Below, in pieces: positions 35,098-44,369 of a stretch of DNA of 64,000 bases (its first letter is position 1; every line of letters begins with the position of its first letter). Location: positions 3,038,001 to 3,102,000 of the forward strand of contig NZ_JBDFMQ010000001.1 in assembly GCF_047238345.1 (NCBI RefSeq), read 5' to 3'. The position numbers and the translations under genes were made by a program. The notes beneath the pieces were generated by a model. That model searched no databases. It was given only the letters and a program-made list of their open reading frames with translations, and was not told where the DNA came from. Source of the DNA: Shouchella sp047238345. Lineage in GTDB: Bacteria > Bacillota > Bacilli > Bacillales > Bacillaceae_D.

Positions 35098-36612
35098 ATG
35101 ATGTCACGTTCCTTATTAATTGAAAAAGACGTGCCCTGTCGCATGCGCGATGGCGTCACACTCTATGCAAATATTTACCGACTAAATGATCAAAACACCT
35201 ATCCTGTGCTGTTAACGCGTGTGATTGACGGGAAGGATTCACATCTCTTTCGCCCAACAGATCTGATGAAATTAGTAGAAAAAGGCTATGTTGTTATCGT
35301 TCAAGATGTACGTGGACGATTTGCATCAGAAGGAACATTCACTCCCTTTTTTCATGAAGAAGAAGACGGCTCTGATACAATTGATTGGGCGGTTCACCTC
35401 CCCTACACGACCAGTAAGGTTGCTATGTTTGGTGAAGCGTATAGTGCCTACACACAATACGCTGCAGCAAAAGCCGCTCCTCCTCATCTTTCTGCCCTGT
35501 TTCCAGTTCATTTAATTGAATCAAAGCAAGCTTTTTCACATCGAAACCGCTTCTTAAACAGTAAAAAAGTCATTGATATGGCACTATCGCTCACAAAAAA
35601 TATAATTGAAAAGCGCGAGATACAAGCGGAACATAAAAGAGATCAGCTTTTTCATTTGTTTGCTTATCAAGACCGTCAAGAAGCTCTCTACCGCTATCAG
35701 CCCATTCAAAAACTACCTGTTTTTAAAATGCTTGGCGTTCAAGAGCTTTTTACAACACTTATTAAAGAGTCTCCTGTTGAGACGGATTCGCTTACGTATC
35801 CACCGTCCTATTTTTTGACTGGTTGGTATGATGACGCGCTTCCCCATACGTTACGCGCTTTTCAAACAGCAACAAAACAAGATTCGGATCGCCATCTCTT
35901 GCTTGTGGGCCCATGGACTGGAAATCGCTTAGAAACCGTTCAGTCTTTCGGATATACAGCACATATTGACACCATGGCAAATGGAGGAAGCTTAACAGAC
36001 TTTCAACTTCGGTGGTTTGATCGCTGGCTAAAAAACGAAAAAAACGGCATCGATGATGATGCTCAAGTGTTGTTGTTTGTCATGGGCATCAATAAGTGGC
36101 GGAAAGAGAAAACATGGCCTCTGGAACAAGACGAGCAACGACATGTACCTTTTACGTTTATAACAGAAGAAACGCCACATCCTTTTTCACTTATGCGGAG
36201 TAAAGACGACAAACAGCTAACGTTTATTAGTACACCTTTTCAAGATATCCATGAGCTTATTGGCACTCCTTCTTTGCAATTGCATGTAAACCAAGACGTC
36301 ATGGTGGAGTCGTTTTATATTCGACTGCTGGCTGTTCCTAAAGATGGGGCTGCTTTTCAAATTAGTGATGAACTCGTAACAGTTTCTGCAGAGACATTGG
36401 ATGAAAATACATTGAAAATTGAGCTTAGTCCAGTCGCTTATCATTTTAAGGTAGGAGATCGCATGAAGGTGGAGGTGACAAACGTACCCAACCACATCTA
36501 TCGTTCACATTCGGAAAGCTCTGTGGAGAGTTCTCTTCTAGCGCTTGAACCTTGTTTCTTCCATCAACATACACAATTTGTTTTACCAGTCGCTACACAG
36601 CCATTGCGCTAA
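35098..36612 (+). CDS. CocE/NonD family hydrolase homologue lacking catalytic Ser and His
   Basis: A 504-residue member of the X-Pro dipeptidyl-peptidase/cocaine esterase family, with an alpha/beta domain (VPCRMRDGVTLYANIYRL, VVIVQDVRGRFASEGTF) and a C-terminal jelly-roll (from about residue 330). The family elbow GxSYxG reads FGEAYSAYTQ, so Ala114 replaces the nucleophile Ser; Asp245 (TGWYDD) is kept; GPWTH reads GPWTGN, so Gly275 replaces the catalytic His. It should not be an active serine hydrolase by the usual mechanism. The frame is intact and the ribosome binding site AGCAGG is present, so it looks like a maintained pseudo-enzyme rather than a decaying gene. Confidence 0.85.
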   Translation: MMSRSLLIEKDVPCRMRDGVTLYANIYRLNDQNTYPVLLTRVIDGKDSHLFRPTDLMKLVEKGYVVIVQDVRGRFASEGTFTPFFHEEEDGSDTIDWAVHLPYTTSKVAMFGEAYSAYTQYAAAKAAPPHLSALFPVHLIESKQAFSHRNRFLNSKKVIDMALSLTKNIIEKREIQAEHKRDQLFHLFAYQDRQEALYRYQPIQKLPVFKMLGVQELFTTLIKESPVETDSLTYPPSYFLTGWYDDALPHTLRAFQTATKQDSDRHLLLVGPWTGNRLETVQSFGYTAHIDTMANGGSLTDFQLRWFDRWLKNEKNGIDDDAQVLLFVMGINKWRKEKTWPLEQDEQRHVPFTFITEETPHPFSLMRSKDDKQLTFISTPFQDIHELIGTPSLQLHVNQDVMVESFYIRLLAVPKDGAAFQISDELVTVSAETLDENTLKIELSPVAYHFKVGDRMKVEVTNVPNHIYRSHSESSVESSLLALEPCFFHQHTQFVLPVATQPLR

Positions 36613-36613
36613 C

Positions 36614-36650
36614 AAAAAAACCAACCTCACGATTGAGGTTGGTTTTTTTT
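36614..36650. terminator. Bidirectional terminator between the CocE homologue and the cyclophilin gene
   Basis: AAAAAAACCAACCTCA and TGAGGTTGGTTTTTTTT form a long perfect stem with a 4-nt loop. Confidence 0.95.
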
Positions 36651-37287
36651 ATCGTTCAATTGTGATGGATTGGATGATCGGTTCCTCACCTGGAGCTGGT
36701 GTTTCTCCATTCGTCTCCATCGTGGCGATCGCATCAACAACGTCCATACCAGACGTTACTTTTCCAAACGCGGCATAATTCCCGTCTAATTGCGCATTAT
36801 CTTCATGCATAATAAAAAATTGGGAGCCGGCTGTATCCATTCCTTGTGCACGAGCCATTGATATGACACCACGTTCGTGCTTAATTGGGTTATCTACATC
36901 ATTGCTTTCAAATTCACCTTTAATTCCGTACCCCGGTCCACCAGATCCATTTCCAGCTGGATCACCGCCTTGAATCATAAACCCTTCAATAATTCGATGA
37001 AAGGTTAGACCTTCATAGAAATGATCTTCTGCCAATGCGACAAAATTATTAACCGTAACAGGTGCATGTTCAGGGTAAAGTTCAACAATGACTTCTTCAC
37101 CATTTTCCATCTGAATTGTTGCAACTGGCGTATCATCTTGTTCAACAGGAACGTCAGGAACACCTTCATCTGATGTCTCGTTCGTTTCTTCTGGAGCCTG
37201 CGCTTCATCAGCTGGATTCGGTTCTTCAGAAGAACCACAAGCTGTTACGATAAATAAACTCGCAACTAATACAACAAAATATTTCAC
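36649..37287 (-). CDS. Surface lipoprotein peptidyl-prolyl cis-trans isomerase (cyclophilin)
   Basis: A 212-residue protein with a lipoprotein signal (lipobox VTAC, Cys17), an acidic Glu/Pro-rich linker to about residue 50 and a cyclophilin domain: FHRIIEGFMIQGGDPAGNGS holds the catalytic Arg and Gln, and GSQFFIMHEDNAQLDGNYAA the rest of the site. It should assist folding of exported proteins outside the membrane. It lies 5 bp after another lipoprotein gene and is co-transcribed with it. Confidence 0.92.
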   Translation of the reverse strand: MKYFVVLVASLFIVTACGSSEEPNPADEAQAPEETNETSDEGVPDVPVEQDDTPVATIQMENGEEVIVELYPEHAPVTVNNFVALAEDHFYEGLTFHRIIEGFMIQGGDPAGNGSGGPGYGIKGEFESNDVDNPIKHERGVISMARAQGMDTAGSQFFIMHEDNAQLDGNYAAFGKVTSGMDVVDAIATMETNGETPAPGEEPIIQSITIER

Positions 37288-37292
37288 CTTAC

Positions 37293-38066
37293 TTACTCCT
37301 CGTTCTTGGCATCTGATTCAGCTTCCATGTCATTTTCTTCTTCATTCTCTTCTTGAACAGCCTCAGCAAAATCTTCATTTTCTTCTTCGTGGATAATAAT
37401 CCGCGCTGTATCTGATTGGGCAGGAATGCCTTCGACAATTTTACTACGAGGAATGACTTCAACAATTAACCCAAGCTCTAAATCACCAGTATACCGTTCA
37501 TATTCTTGTTCTTCACTCATGAGCAACACTTCCGTTGCAGGATCATAATTAAATCGCGTACCAGACTCATAATGTCCATCTTCACCAGAGATGAAAAATG
37601 TCTGTTCTTCATCATTTACGTTTGAAATCTTGCCCGTAATGGACATATCTTTGGATTGAATAACGATTTTACTTGCAACGGTTTCATCCCGTTCTCCATC
37701 GTCATCTAATTCTTCATATACCGTTACATCAATATCGTTTTTCAAGTAGGATTGGTTCACTCTTAAATAAGACGACAAATGCTTAATATACACTTCTGTT
37801 CGATTACTTAAATGAACAGGTGCACTCGTGTCATCGACGTCAAACGATTCAATACCTGGTAATTGCTCTGCATCTTCATTGGATACATAGGTCTGTAAGC
37901 CAGCCATTGCATGTTCATTACCTTCATATTCTATATTCGTAATCGTCCCATCTGTCGCAACCATATCATCATCTGTAATTACATTTCGCTGTTGATTACA
38001 GGCCGCTAGAAAGACGATCAGTCCCATTGTCACAGCAAAAAAAAGGGCTTGTTTCAATGAATCCAC
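37293..38066 (-). CDS. Lipoprotein of unknown function
   Basis: A 257-residue protein with a clear lipoprotein signal (hydrophobic residues 5-20, lipobox LAAC, Cys23). The body is beta-rich and acidic, with two similar stretches each beginning a GxIxN segment (DGTITNIEYEG near 38 and TGKISNVNDEE near 143), which suggests a duplicated OB-like domain; the tail from about 230 is almost all Glu/Asp/Asn. I do not recognise a named family. It shares a transcript with the cyclophilin lipoprotein. Confidence 0.8.
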   Translation of the reverse strand: MDSLKQALFFAVTMGLIVFLAACNQQRNVITDDDMVATDGTITNIEYEGNEHAMAGLQTYVSNEDAEQLPGIESFDVDDTSAPVHLSNRTEVYIKHLSSYLRVNQSYLKNDIDVTVYEELDDDGERDETVASKIVIQSKDMSITGKISNVNDEEQTFFISGEDGHYESGTRFNYDPATEVLLMSEEQEYERYTGDLELGLIVEVIPRSKIVEGIPAQSDTARIIIHEEENEDFAEAVQEENEEENDMEAESDAKNEE

Positions 38067-38233
38067 ACCTCTCTTGCTCCTTTTTTCCTAGTATACCCTA
38101 AAACAAATCATTACGCTTTCTTAACAACTAGATTTCAATAATATCACACAACCCATTTGACAAATGTCCATACTTTTAAAAAAATGTGTGCTATACTCCT
38201 CGTAAATGAACGTACGGACAGGAAGGATTATTT

Positions 38234-39292
38234 ATGGAGTTTTCGATTCAATACTTATCTTTTTTTGTGGTTGAGATTGATCCGCAAAAAGACAGCCGCT
38301 CATATGATCATTATCAGACGATGGATGAAGAGCTGTTTGAACGCAGCGCTTTATCTCACTTTCTTGAAGGTGAACTGAAACGAATTGTAAAGCGAAAGGC
38401 GCAATCTCATCCAAACCACGCTCAAGCACCAACAAAAATTGGTCAATTTGTAACAGAAGGCGAGCATCCACTTGATTCAAACCCTAACTATGCCTTGTTT
38501 CAGCGAGCGCTACTTGCTGCTACGATTGATGATTTTAAGAAAGAAAGCGTGGCTTTTGTTGAAACCTATCTTAGTACGAGCGCCGTTCGTGGAGGGGTTT
38601 TTCTTGTATGTCAGGCAAAACCGAAGAAATACTTCGACGACCCATTTTTATTTCTTCTAAAATGTGATTTTCAAGACGATATAGCGGTTTTAAGTGATGC
38701 CACTACACTCTTAAAAAAAGTTGAACGCGCCATTACGACTAAAAATATGAAGTCTATTCAATATCCATACATGATTGAAGAAGGCATGCTTGAGCATGAC
38801 AAAGTAAAAATTCACCAAACCTCTCATGCCCGCTATTTTGAAGATTTTTTACCATTTGTGGAGTATGGCGATCCTATGCCAGAAGTCATAAAAACTCAGG
38901 TTCATTCGATGGTGCAAGATCATGTAAATGAAGTATATAGCTCCAATAGCAATGAAAAACAAGAAATGGAAGAACGGCTTGAATCCTGGTCCATTAGTGA
39001 AACAAGAGAGCTACAAGAACAGCTCAATCACCATCAAGTTGTTGAAGCAACAGCGGCTATTACCGCGCATATACCTGATTCCAAAACAACGATTAAACTG
39101 GGTGATGTTGTTGTGAAATTTCCATTAGAAGTTTATGGCACAAATGTCCATTTGGCAAAATTAAATGACCGCTACGTGCTCGTAGTCGATGCTGAGCAGG
39201 TGACGTTTGATAAGCACGCTTCGCCAATTGAGTTTTTAAAGCCTGACCATCTAGAGGCGGTTATCCAACGGATGCAACAAGACGACGAGTAA
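38234..39292 (+). CDS. DUF3900-like conserved Bacillaceae protein
   Basis: A 352-residue cytoplasmic protein without signal or membrane segments. Segments such as LSFFVVEIDPQKDSRSYDHY, QAPTKIGQFVTEGEHPLDSN, YLSTSAVRGGVFLV and KKYFDDPFLFLLKCDF match what I remember of DUF3900 proteins of bacilli. No catalytic motif is evident and the function is unknown. The start follows AGGAAGGATTATTT. It is monocistronic with its own terminator. Confidence 0.8.
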   Translation: MEFSIQYLSFFVVEIDPQKDSRSYDHYQTMDEELFERSALSHFLEGELKRIVKRKAQSHPNHAQAPTKIGQFVTEGEHPLDSNPNYALFQRALLAATIDDFKKESVAFVETYLSTSAVRGGVFLVCQAKPKKYFDDPFLFLLKCDFQDDIAVLSDATTLLKKVERAITTKNMKSIQYPYMIEEGMLEHDKVKIHQTSHARYFEDFLPFVEYGDPMPEVIKTQVHSMVQDHVNEVYSSNSNEKQEMEERLESWSISETRELQEQLNHHQVVEATAAITAHIPDSKTTIKLGDVVVKFPLEVYGTNVHLAKLNDRYVLVVDAEQVTFDKHASPIEFLKPDHLEAVIQRMQQDDE

Positions 39293-39300
39293 AGACGAGC

Positions 39301-39350
39301 AAAAAAACCTTCATGAATGAACGATCCTGTTCCATTCACGAAGGTTTTTT
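39301..39350 (+). terminator. Terminator after the DUF3900-like gene
   Basis: AAAAAACCTTC-GAATG pairs with CATTC-GAAGGTTTTTT (2-nt internal bulges). It also faces the flavin reductase gene and can serve both. Confidence 0.88.
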
Positions 39351-39374
39351 CAATGATATTATTTTGTGGGTGGA

Positions 39375-39827
39375 TTAGATCTTCTTATACCCGCCTTGAT
39401 AATACACAAGTGGTTCCCTGTCTGTTACAGCTACATCTTTCACTTTGCCAATAAATAGCGTATGGTCGCCCTGCACACTCGTATCATGTAAGTCACAAGC
39501 GATAGTGGCAATTGCACCATCAATGGTTGGAAGTCCAGCAAAATTCGTTAACGCTAAATCTTCTTTTTCTTTTTGACGAGCAAAGTGCATGGATATGTCT
39601 TCGTGACCTTCTGCTAATATGCTCACTGCAAACGAACCTGCTTGCTCAATTACTGGTTTCATTCTTGCTTTATTATCGACCGATACAAGGATTAATTTCG
39701 GGTCAAGCGATACAGATAAGAAGGCGTTCGCTGTCATGCCGTGAACCTCATTCTCAAGCTCCGTGGTGACAACCGTAACACCTGTTGTAAATTTACTCAT
39801 TGCTGTTTTAAATAAACGATCATCCAT
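39375..39827 (-). CDS. Flavin reductase-like FMN-binding protein
   Basis: A 150-residue split-barrel flavin reductase (HpaC/RutF type): FTTGVTVVTTE, HGMTANAFLSVSLDPKLILV (FMN phosphate loop) and GDHTLFIGKVKDVAV. It would reduce FMN or FAD with NAD(P)H, possibly for a monooxygenase encoded elsewhere. GAGGAGGGGAAACA precedes the start. Confidence 0.9.
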   Translation of the reverse strand: MDDRLFKTAMSKFTTGVTVVTTELENEVHGMTANAFLSVSLDPKLILVSVDNKARMKPVIEQAGSFAVSILAEGHEDISMHFARQKEKEDLALTNFAGLPTIDGAIATIACDLHDTSVQGDHTLFIGKVKDVAVTDREPLVYYQGGYKKI

Positions 39828-39972
39828 TGTTTCCCCTCCTCATTCCTATCATTTCTCATATGTTTACTCCATTAAAATAATACCTACAATTAAAACACCT
39901 TGCAACAAGTTGAACTTGCATCAATCTTCCAACTCTATCGTATGCTATAAAAAGAATGGATGAATGGACATC

Positions 39973-40001
39973 TTGACTTTCTCATTTTACAATAATACAT
40001 T
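39973..40001 (+). promoter_or_regulatory. SigA-type promoter of map
   Basis: TTGACT, 17-bp spacer, TACATT, about 80 bp upstream of the gene. Confidence 0.55.
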
Positions 40002-40084
40002 TAATTCATTACGCTCGTATAACGTTCACTGCATAAATGAAGAAATAAATGACGAAATGGGTTAAACAGAAAGAAGGCGATTTG

Positions 40085-40852
40085 TTGATTACTCTTAAAT
40101 CTAAGCGAGAACAACGTATGATGCATGAAGCAGGGAAATTGCTAGCAGCATGCCACAAACAATTATCCAAGCAAATCAAGCCTGGTGTAACAACCGCTGA
40201 GCTTGATCATTTTGTAGAAGACTATTTAAAAAAGAACGGTGCTACACCAGAACAAAAAGGCTACAACGGTTATAAGTATGCAACCTGTGCGTCTATTAAT
40301 GACGAGATTTGTCATGGATTTCCGAGATCCTCCCCTTTACAAGATGGGGATATTGTGACAATTGATTCTGTTTTTAATTTAAACGGTGCACTTGCTGACT
40401 CCGCATGGACGTATGCTGTCGGTACACCATCGCCAGAAGCACAAGCACTCATGGATGTGACCTATCGTGCCCTGTATGAAGGCATTAAACAGGCGAAGGT
40501 TGGAAACCGCATCGGCGATATCGGTCACGCAATTCAATCCTATGTCGAGCCAAAAGGTTATACAGTTGTACGCGATTTTACAGGTCATGGAATTGGACCG
40601 ACTTTACATGAACCACCCCAGATCCTTCATTATGGTTCACCTGGAAAAGGTCTGCGCTTAAAAGAAGGTATGGTCATTACGATTGAACCTATGATTAATA
40701 TTGGCGAATACCCAAGCAAACTTGATTCTAACGGCTGGACGGCTCGAACGGTAGATGGCTCTTTGTCGGCTCAATATGAGCATACACTCGTCATTACAGC
40801 AGATGGTCCACTTATTTTAACGGATCAAGGGGATGCACATTTGTACATGTAA
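40085..40852 (+). CDS. map: Methionine aminopeptidase, type I
   Basis: A 255-residue dinuclear metalloprotease that removes initiator Met. Metal ligands are seen as Asp in VTIDSVFNL, Asp in ADSAWTYAVG, His in TGHGIGPTLHEPP, Glu in TIEPMI and Glu in YEHTLV; CASINDEICHGFP is the substrate His loop. There is no N-terminal zinc finger. I prefer the TTG start giving MITLKSKREQ, which matches family N termini and has AAGGCG 7 nt upstream; an in-frame ATG at 40049 adds 12 residues and has a weaker site. Confidence 0.9.
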   Translation: MITLKSKREQRMMHEAGKLLAACHKQLSKQIKPGVTTAELDHFVEDYLKKNGATPEQKGYNGYKYATCASINDEICHGFPRSSPLQDGDIVTIDSVFNLNGALADSAWTYAVGTPSPEAQALMDVTYRALYEGIKQAKVGNRIGDIGHAIQSYVEPKGYTVVRDFTGHGIGPTLHEPPQILHYGSPGKGLRLKEGMVITIEPMINIGEYPSKLDSNGWTARTVDGSLSAQYEHTLVITADGPLILTDQGDAHLYM

Positions 40853-40863
40853 TGCCGACTTTA

Positions 40864-40895
40864 CCGCACGCATATGATCGTGCGGGATTTTTTTT
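40864..40895 (+). terminator. Terminator after map
   Basis: CCGCACG and CGTGCGG with an 8-nt loop, then T8. Confidence 0.9.
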
Positions 40896-40952
40896 GCAAA
40901 CATGTAATTAAAACATGAAAAATAGGGAAAAGAAGGAAAAAGGAGGGAGAGC

Positions 40953-42062
40953 ATGGTTTTAACAAAAATGATACGCCTAGTTGTGCTATCAACGATTTTA
41001 GGAATTGGCCTGATCACAGTCATTGTATGTGCGTTCCTCGGTGTGTCCATGTTTTATTTATGGTTTATTTCTGCCGCTACAATATGTGTGCTTATTTTTG
41101 TGACGCTTATGTTTTACCAGTGGCACCGACCAGGGTTTCGCAGAATGTTTTTTATTAGTATGATTGTTGTCGGCACCGTGAGCATTTATACATATGAACA
41201 ACGCAGTGGCGATTTACAAATGATTGAAGAACCATACATACCATTAGAACAGTGGGAACCCTTCCATCCAAATCGCCCTCTCGAATTTAGAGAAGAAGAT
41301 GTATCGGTTTCATTAGATTCTATTCAGATTGCGGGTTCAACTTTTCTTTACCCTCTATATAGTTCGTTTGTCGAAGCAATTGTATCGGATGAAGACCCAC
41401 TTCAAGCGCATCAAAAGCTTACAGCATCTTCTGATCCACTTGATGAACTCGAAGATTCAAACACCGTTGTTTTTATGCCAGAATACCTTTTGCCAGCAGA
41501 TGAATCGTACGAAACGACTCCTATCGCGAATGATGCATTAGTTTTTTTCACTCACCAAGATCAAGAAGTGACAGAGTTAAGTCGAGATCAAGTTCAAGCC
41601 ATATATAACGGCGACATGGCGAATTGGTCTCAAGTCGGTGGAACTGTGCAAAGCATTCGCAACTACCAAAGAGATGAAGAAGATAGTCAACTAGCGTTTG
41701 AATGGTTTATGCGAGGAGAACCCTCTTCTAGTTTGATGGAAGATTCAATCGGAATGAATCAATCCGAATCATCAGTAGTTATGACTTATGAAAATTACGA
41801 AAACGCAATTGGGTATACATTTTTTAGCAACTATTACTATGCATCGTCTAATCATCACATTCAGGCACTTGCTCTTGATGATACAGAGCCAACCCAACAA
41901 GCCATTAGTCTAAAGAACTACCCGATTTCCATTACCATATACGCCGTCACGTTACCGAACCCTTCAGAAGAACTCAATCAATTTATAGAATGGCTACAAT
42001 CCGATCAAGCTCAGACGATCGTAGAAGCAGTAGGATTTGGAACAAGTAACGACGAACAGTAA
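40953..42062 (+). CDS. Membrane-tethered PstS-like phosphate-binding domain protein
   Basis: A 369-residue protein with three predicted membrane helices (about 6-30, 33-54, 64-80) followed by an extracytoplasmic PBP-like domain. IQIAGSTFLYPLYSSFVEAI resembles the phosphate-binding GSTTVYPL loop of PstS, and QVQAIYNGDMANWSQVGG is the PstS-type IYxGxxxxW segment. True PstS proteins are lipoproteins; this one is anchored by helices, and no pst permease gene is nearby. It may be a sensor or scavenger rather than a transporter subunit. GGAGGGAGAGC precedes the start. Confidence 0.82.
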   Translation: MVLTKMIRLVVLSTILGIGLITVIVCAFLGVSMFYLWFISAATICVLIFVTLMFYQWHRPGFRRMFFISMIVVGTVSIYTYEQRSGDLQMIEEPYIPLEQWEPFHPNRPLEFREEDVSVSLDSIQIAGSTFLYPLYSSFVEAIVSDEDPLQAHQKLTASSDPLDELEDSNTVVFMPEYLLPADESYETTPIANDALVFFTHQDQEVTELSRDQVQAIYNGDMANWSQVGGTVQSIRNYQRDEEDSQLAFEWFMRGEPSSSLMEDSIGMNQSESSVVMTYENYENAIGYTFFSNYYYASSNHHIQALALDDTEPTQQAISLKNYPISITIYAVTLPNPSEELNQFIEWLQSDQAQTIVEAVGFGTSNDEQ

Positions 42063-42103
42063 AAACCACCACCGTAGGGAAAAGATCCTAATGGTGGTGG
42101 TTT
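42063..42103 (+). terminator. Terminator after the PstS-like gene
   Basis: AAACCACCACC and GGTGGTGGTTT form an 11-bp stem with a 19-nt loop; only a short T-tract follows. Confidence 0.75.
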
Positions 42104-42120
42104 GCTTTTAAGAAGCGAAC

Positions 42121-43404
42121 TTAATTGAACTGCCAACGCTCAATTGTAGCAAGTTCTACACAATCACAGAAAACGTCCATTGCTTGTTTTAATTCATCTA
42201 CATTTGGAAAGGTTGGCGCGATCCGAATATTACGATCAAGTGGATCTTCTCCATATGGGAATGTAGCACCAGCTCCTGTTAACGTAAGGCCCGCTTCTTT
42301 ACAAAGAGAAACGATACGTTTTGCACACCCTTCCTCAGTATTTACGCTAATAAAGTACCCGCCATTTGGTTCAGTCCAATTGACAATGTCTTTATCCCCT
42401 AGCTTTTCTTGAAGCTTTTCAATAACAAGGTCAAACTTTGGCTTAATAATAGCTGCATGTTTTTTCATCAAAGGTTCAACGCCACCTTGTTGATCAAAAA
42501 AGCGAACGTGTCGTAATTGATTTATTTTATCGGCGCCAATCGTTTGAAAACCAAGCTGTTTTTTTGTAAACGCAACATTGTCTTCTGACGATACAAACGC
42601 AGAAATTCCTGCACCGGGGAACGTCACTTTTGATGTAGATGCAAATACATACACGCGATTTGGATGGCCTGCCGCTTCTGCTTCTGCCATGATATCAGCC
42701 AATTCATCTGGTTGATCGGTTAAATGATGGATTGTGTAGGCATTGTCCCAAAAAATTCTAAAGTCATCAGCTTTTGTATCCATAGACGCAAGTCGTTTTA
42801 CGACGTCGTCTGAGTACGTCACGCCTTCAGGGTTGCTGTATTTCGGTACACACCATATGCCTTTAATGGTTTCATCTTCACGTACAAGCGCTTCAACTTC
42901 GTCCATATCCGGCCCTTTTTCTGTCATCGACACCGGGATCATGTCAATACCTAGAAATTCACAAATTGCAAAATGACGATCGTATCCTGGAGACGGGCAT
43001 AAGAATTTTACTTGCTCGTACGATGACCAAGGCTTTGCTTCTGGCTCAACACCTTTTAATAATCCACGAGCAACCGTATCGTGCATCATCGATAAACTAG
43101 AATTGCCGCCAATGATAATTTGTGATGCTGCTACATGAAGAATGGAAGCAAAAAATGATTTAGCTTCAGGAATTCCGTCTAATTGACCATAATTTCGAAT
43201 GTCCACACCATTCTCTGCAGTTAGATCATGATGATCAAGAATTGATAGCATCTCATTTGAGAGATCAAGTTGTTCTGGACTTGGCTTCCCCCGAGACATA
43301 TCTAACGTCATATTAGCTTGCTTATACGTTTCAAATTGTTCTTTTAGTTCTGTTAATCTTTGCTGAAGGTGTTCAGATGATGATTGTTTTAGATTTGCCA
43401 ACAT
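42121..43404 (-). CDS. PLP-dependent aspartate aminotransferase, subgroup Ic-like
   Basis: A 427-residue aminotransferase resembling the PF12897 group (actinobacterial AspT/MocR-like catalytic domain): MTLDMSRGKPSPEQLDLSN, IRNYGQLDGIPEAKSFFASI, GIWCVPKYSNPEGVTYSDDV, the PLP Lys in FASTSKVTFPGAGISAFVSS, and RIAPTFPN with the carboxylate-binding Arg. The start at 43404 is set by GAGGAGAGAAAA; the frame stays open 60 codons upstream but has no ribosome binding site there. Confidence 0.9.
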   Translation of the reverse strand: MLANLKQSSSEHLQQRLTELKEQFETYKQANMTLDMSRGKPSPEQLDLSNEMLSILDHHDLTAENGVDIRNYGQLDGIPEAKSFFASILHVAASQIIIGGNSSLSMMHDTVARGLLKGVEPEAKPWSSYEQVKFLCPSPGYDRHFAICEFLGIDMIPVSMTEKGPDMDEVEALVREDETIKGIWCVPKYSNPEGVTYSDDVVKRLASMDTKADDFRIFWDNAYTIHHLTDQPDELADIMAEAEAAGHPNRVYVFASTSKVTFPGAGISAFVSSEDNVAFTKKQLGFQTIGADKINQLRHVRFFDQQGGVEPLMKKHAAIIKPKFDLVIEKLQEKLGDKDIVNWTEPNGGYFISVNTEEGCAKRIVSLCKEAGLTLTGAGATFPYGEDPLDRNIRIAPTFPNVDELKQAMDVFCDCVELATIERWQFN

Positions 43405-43492
43405 TTTTCTCTCCTCTAAATAAATTTCAACATTCAATGAGCAACCCATAAAAGCGAATATTCTCGTTAAATTGGCGAAACGTGGATAACCT

Positions 43493-43521
43493 ACTATGGG
43501 AGCTATAAGGACGATCGTCAA
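43493..43521 (-). promoter_or_regulatory. Possible promoter of the aspartate aminotransferase gene
   Basis: On the minus strand TTGACG, 17-bp spacer, CATAGT, about 90 bp upstream of the start. Confidence 0.45.
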
Positions 43522-43862
43522 TTTGTTCTTATTTGCTAAACGACTGGAAAGACCTTCCTTGTTCTTATCATTCATTGTTACCAATTACTATGATATTGAA
43601 TTCTTATTAGTGTTTTAAGATTAAAAACAGCTTTTCATTCGTTTCCCTTTTCTAGTTTAAGCTAGATCAGGTGTCGCGAGCAAGTTTCCTCATTTCATCG
43701 TGACTATAAAGAATTTAAATCATTCATTCGCTTTTTTCTTTTCTGACTTCATGCAAGATGGTTGCGTTTTGTCATGATAATATGCTAAAAACATGAAGGT
43801 ATTTTTCATTATGATTTGAAGAGAATGAACCAAAGTCATGTTCATTTTGGAGGGATAAATAG
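43522..43862. other. Intergenic region between divergent aminotransferase and acetyltransferase genes
   Basis: AT-rich with no recognisable RNA, repeat or small gene; short open frames here lack ribosome binding sites. The Shine-Dalgarno of the acetyltransferase gene lies at its right end. Confidence 0.5.
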
Positions 43863-44369
43863 ATGATTCGTAAAGCAGCATCATATGATTTAAAAAAGAT
43901 TGAGGAAATGGCAATTCGGGCAACTAAGAAAATGAATGCTGAAGGAAGTGACCAGTGGGACAAACAGTACCCAACTATTCAGCACTTTGAAAAAGATCTT
44001 GCCGAAGGGTCACTATTTGTATATGAACAAGATGAAACAGTAGTTGGCTCCATTACCGTTGACCAGACGTTTGCACCTGAATATCGTAGCAAATCATTAA
44101 TATGGTCTAACGTTCAAGAACATGCCGGTACGTTTCATCGTTTATTAGTCGATCCGGATGCTAGAAAAGCTGGTATTGCGGCTTCGCTGATTACGTATGC
44201 AGAAGAGCACTGTAAGCAACAAGGATTAAAAGCGATGCACATTGATACGTATGCATTAAATGAAAAAGCTCAACAACTCTTTTCGAAATATGGCTATACA
44301 AACGTTGGAACACTCCAATTTGCTGGTAAAGAGGCAGCATTCATTGGATTCGAGAAGGAGCTCAATTAA
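43863..44369 (+). CDS. GNAT family N-acetyltransferase
   Basis: A 168-residue GNAT enzyme. The acetyl-CoA loop is in FHRLLVDPDARKAGIAASLI, followed by KQQGLKAMHIDTYALNEKAQ and LFSKYGYTNVGTL. The acceptor substrate is not predictable. The start follows GGAGGGATAAATAG. Confidence 0.9.
   Translation: MIRKAASYDLKKIEEMAIRATKKMNAEGSDQWDKQYPTIQHFEKDLAEGSLFVYEQDETVVGSITVDQTFAPEYRSKSLIWSNVQEHAGTFHRLLVDPDARKAGIAASLITYAEEHCKQQGLKAMHIDTYALNEKAQQLFSKYGYTNVGTLQFAGKEAAFIGFEKELN

Noticed and set aside
43405..43584. N-terminal extension of the aspartate aminotransferase by 60 codons
   Set aside because: The frame is open but lacks a ribosome binding site, covers the likely promoter, and family members start near the Met at 43404.
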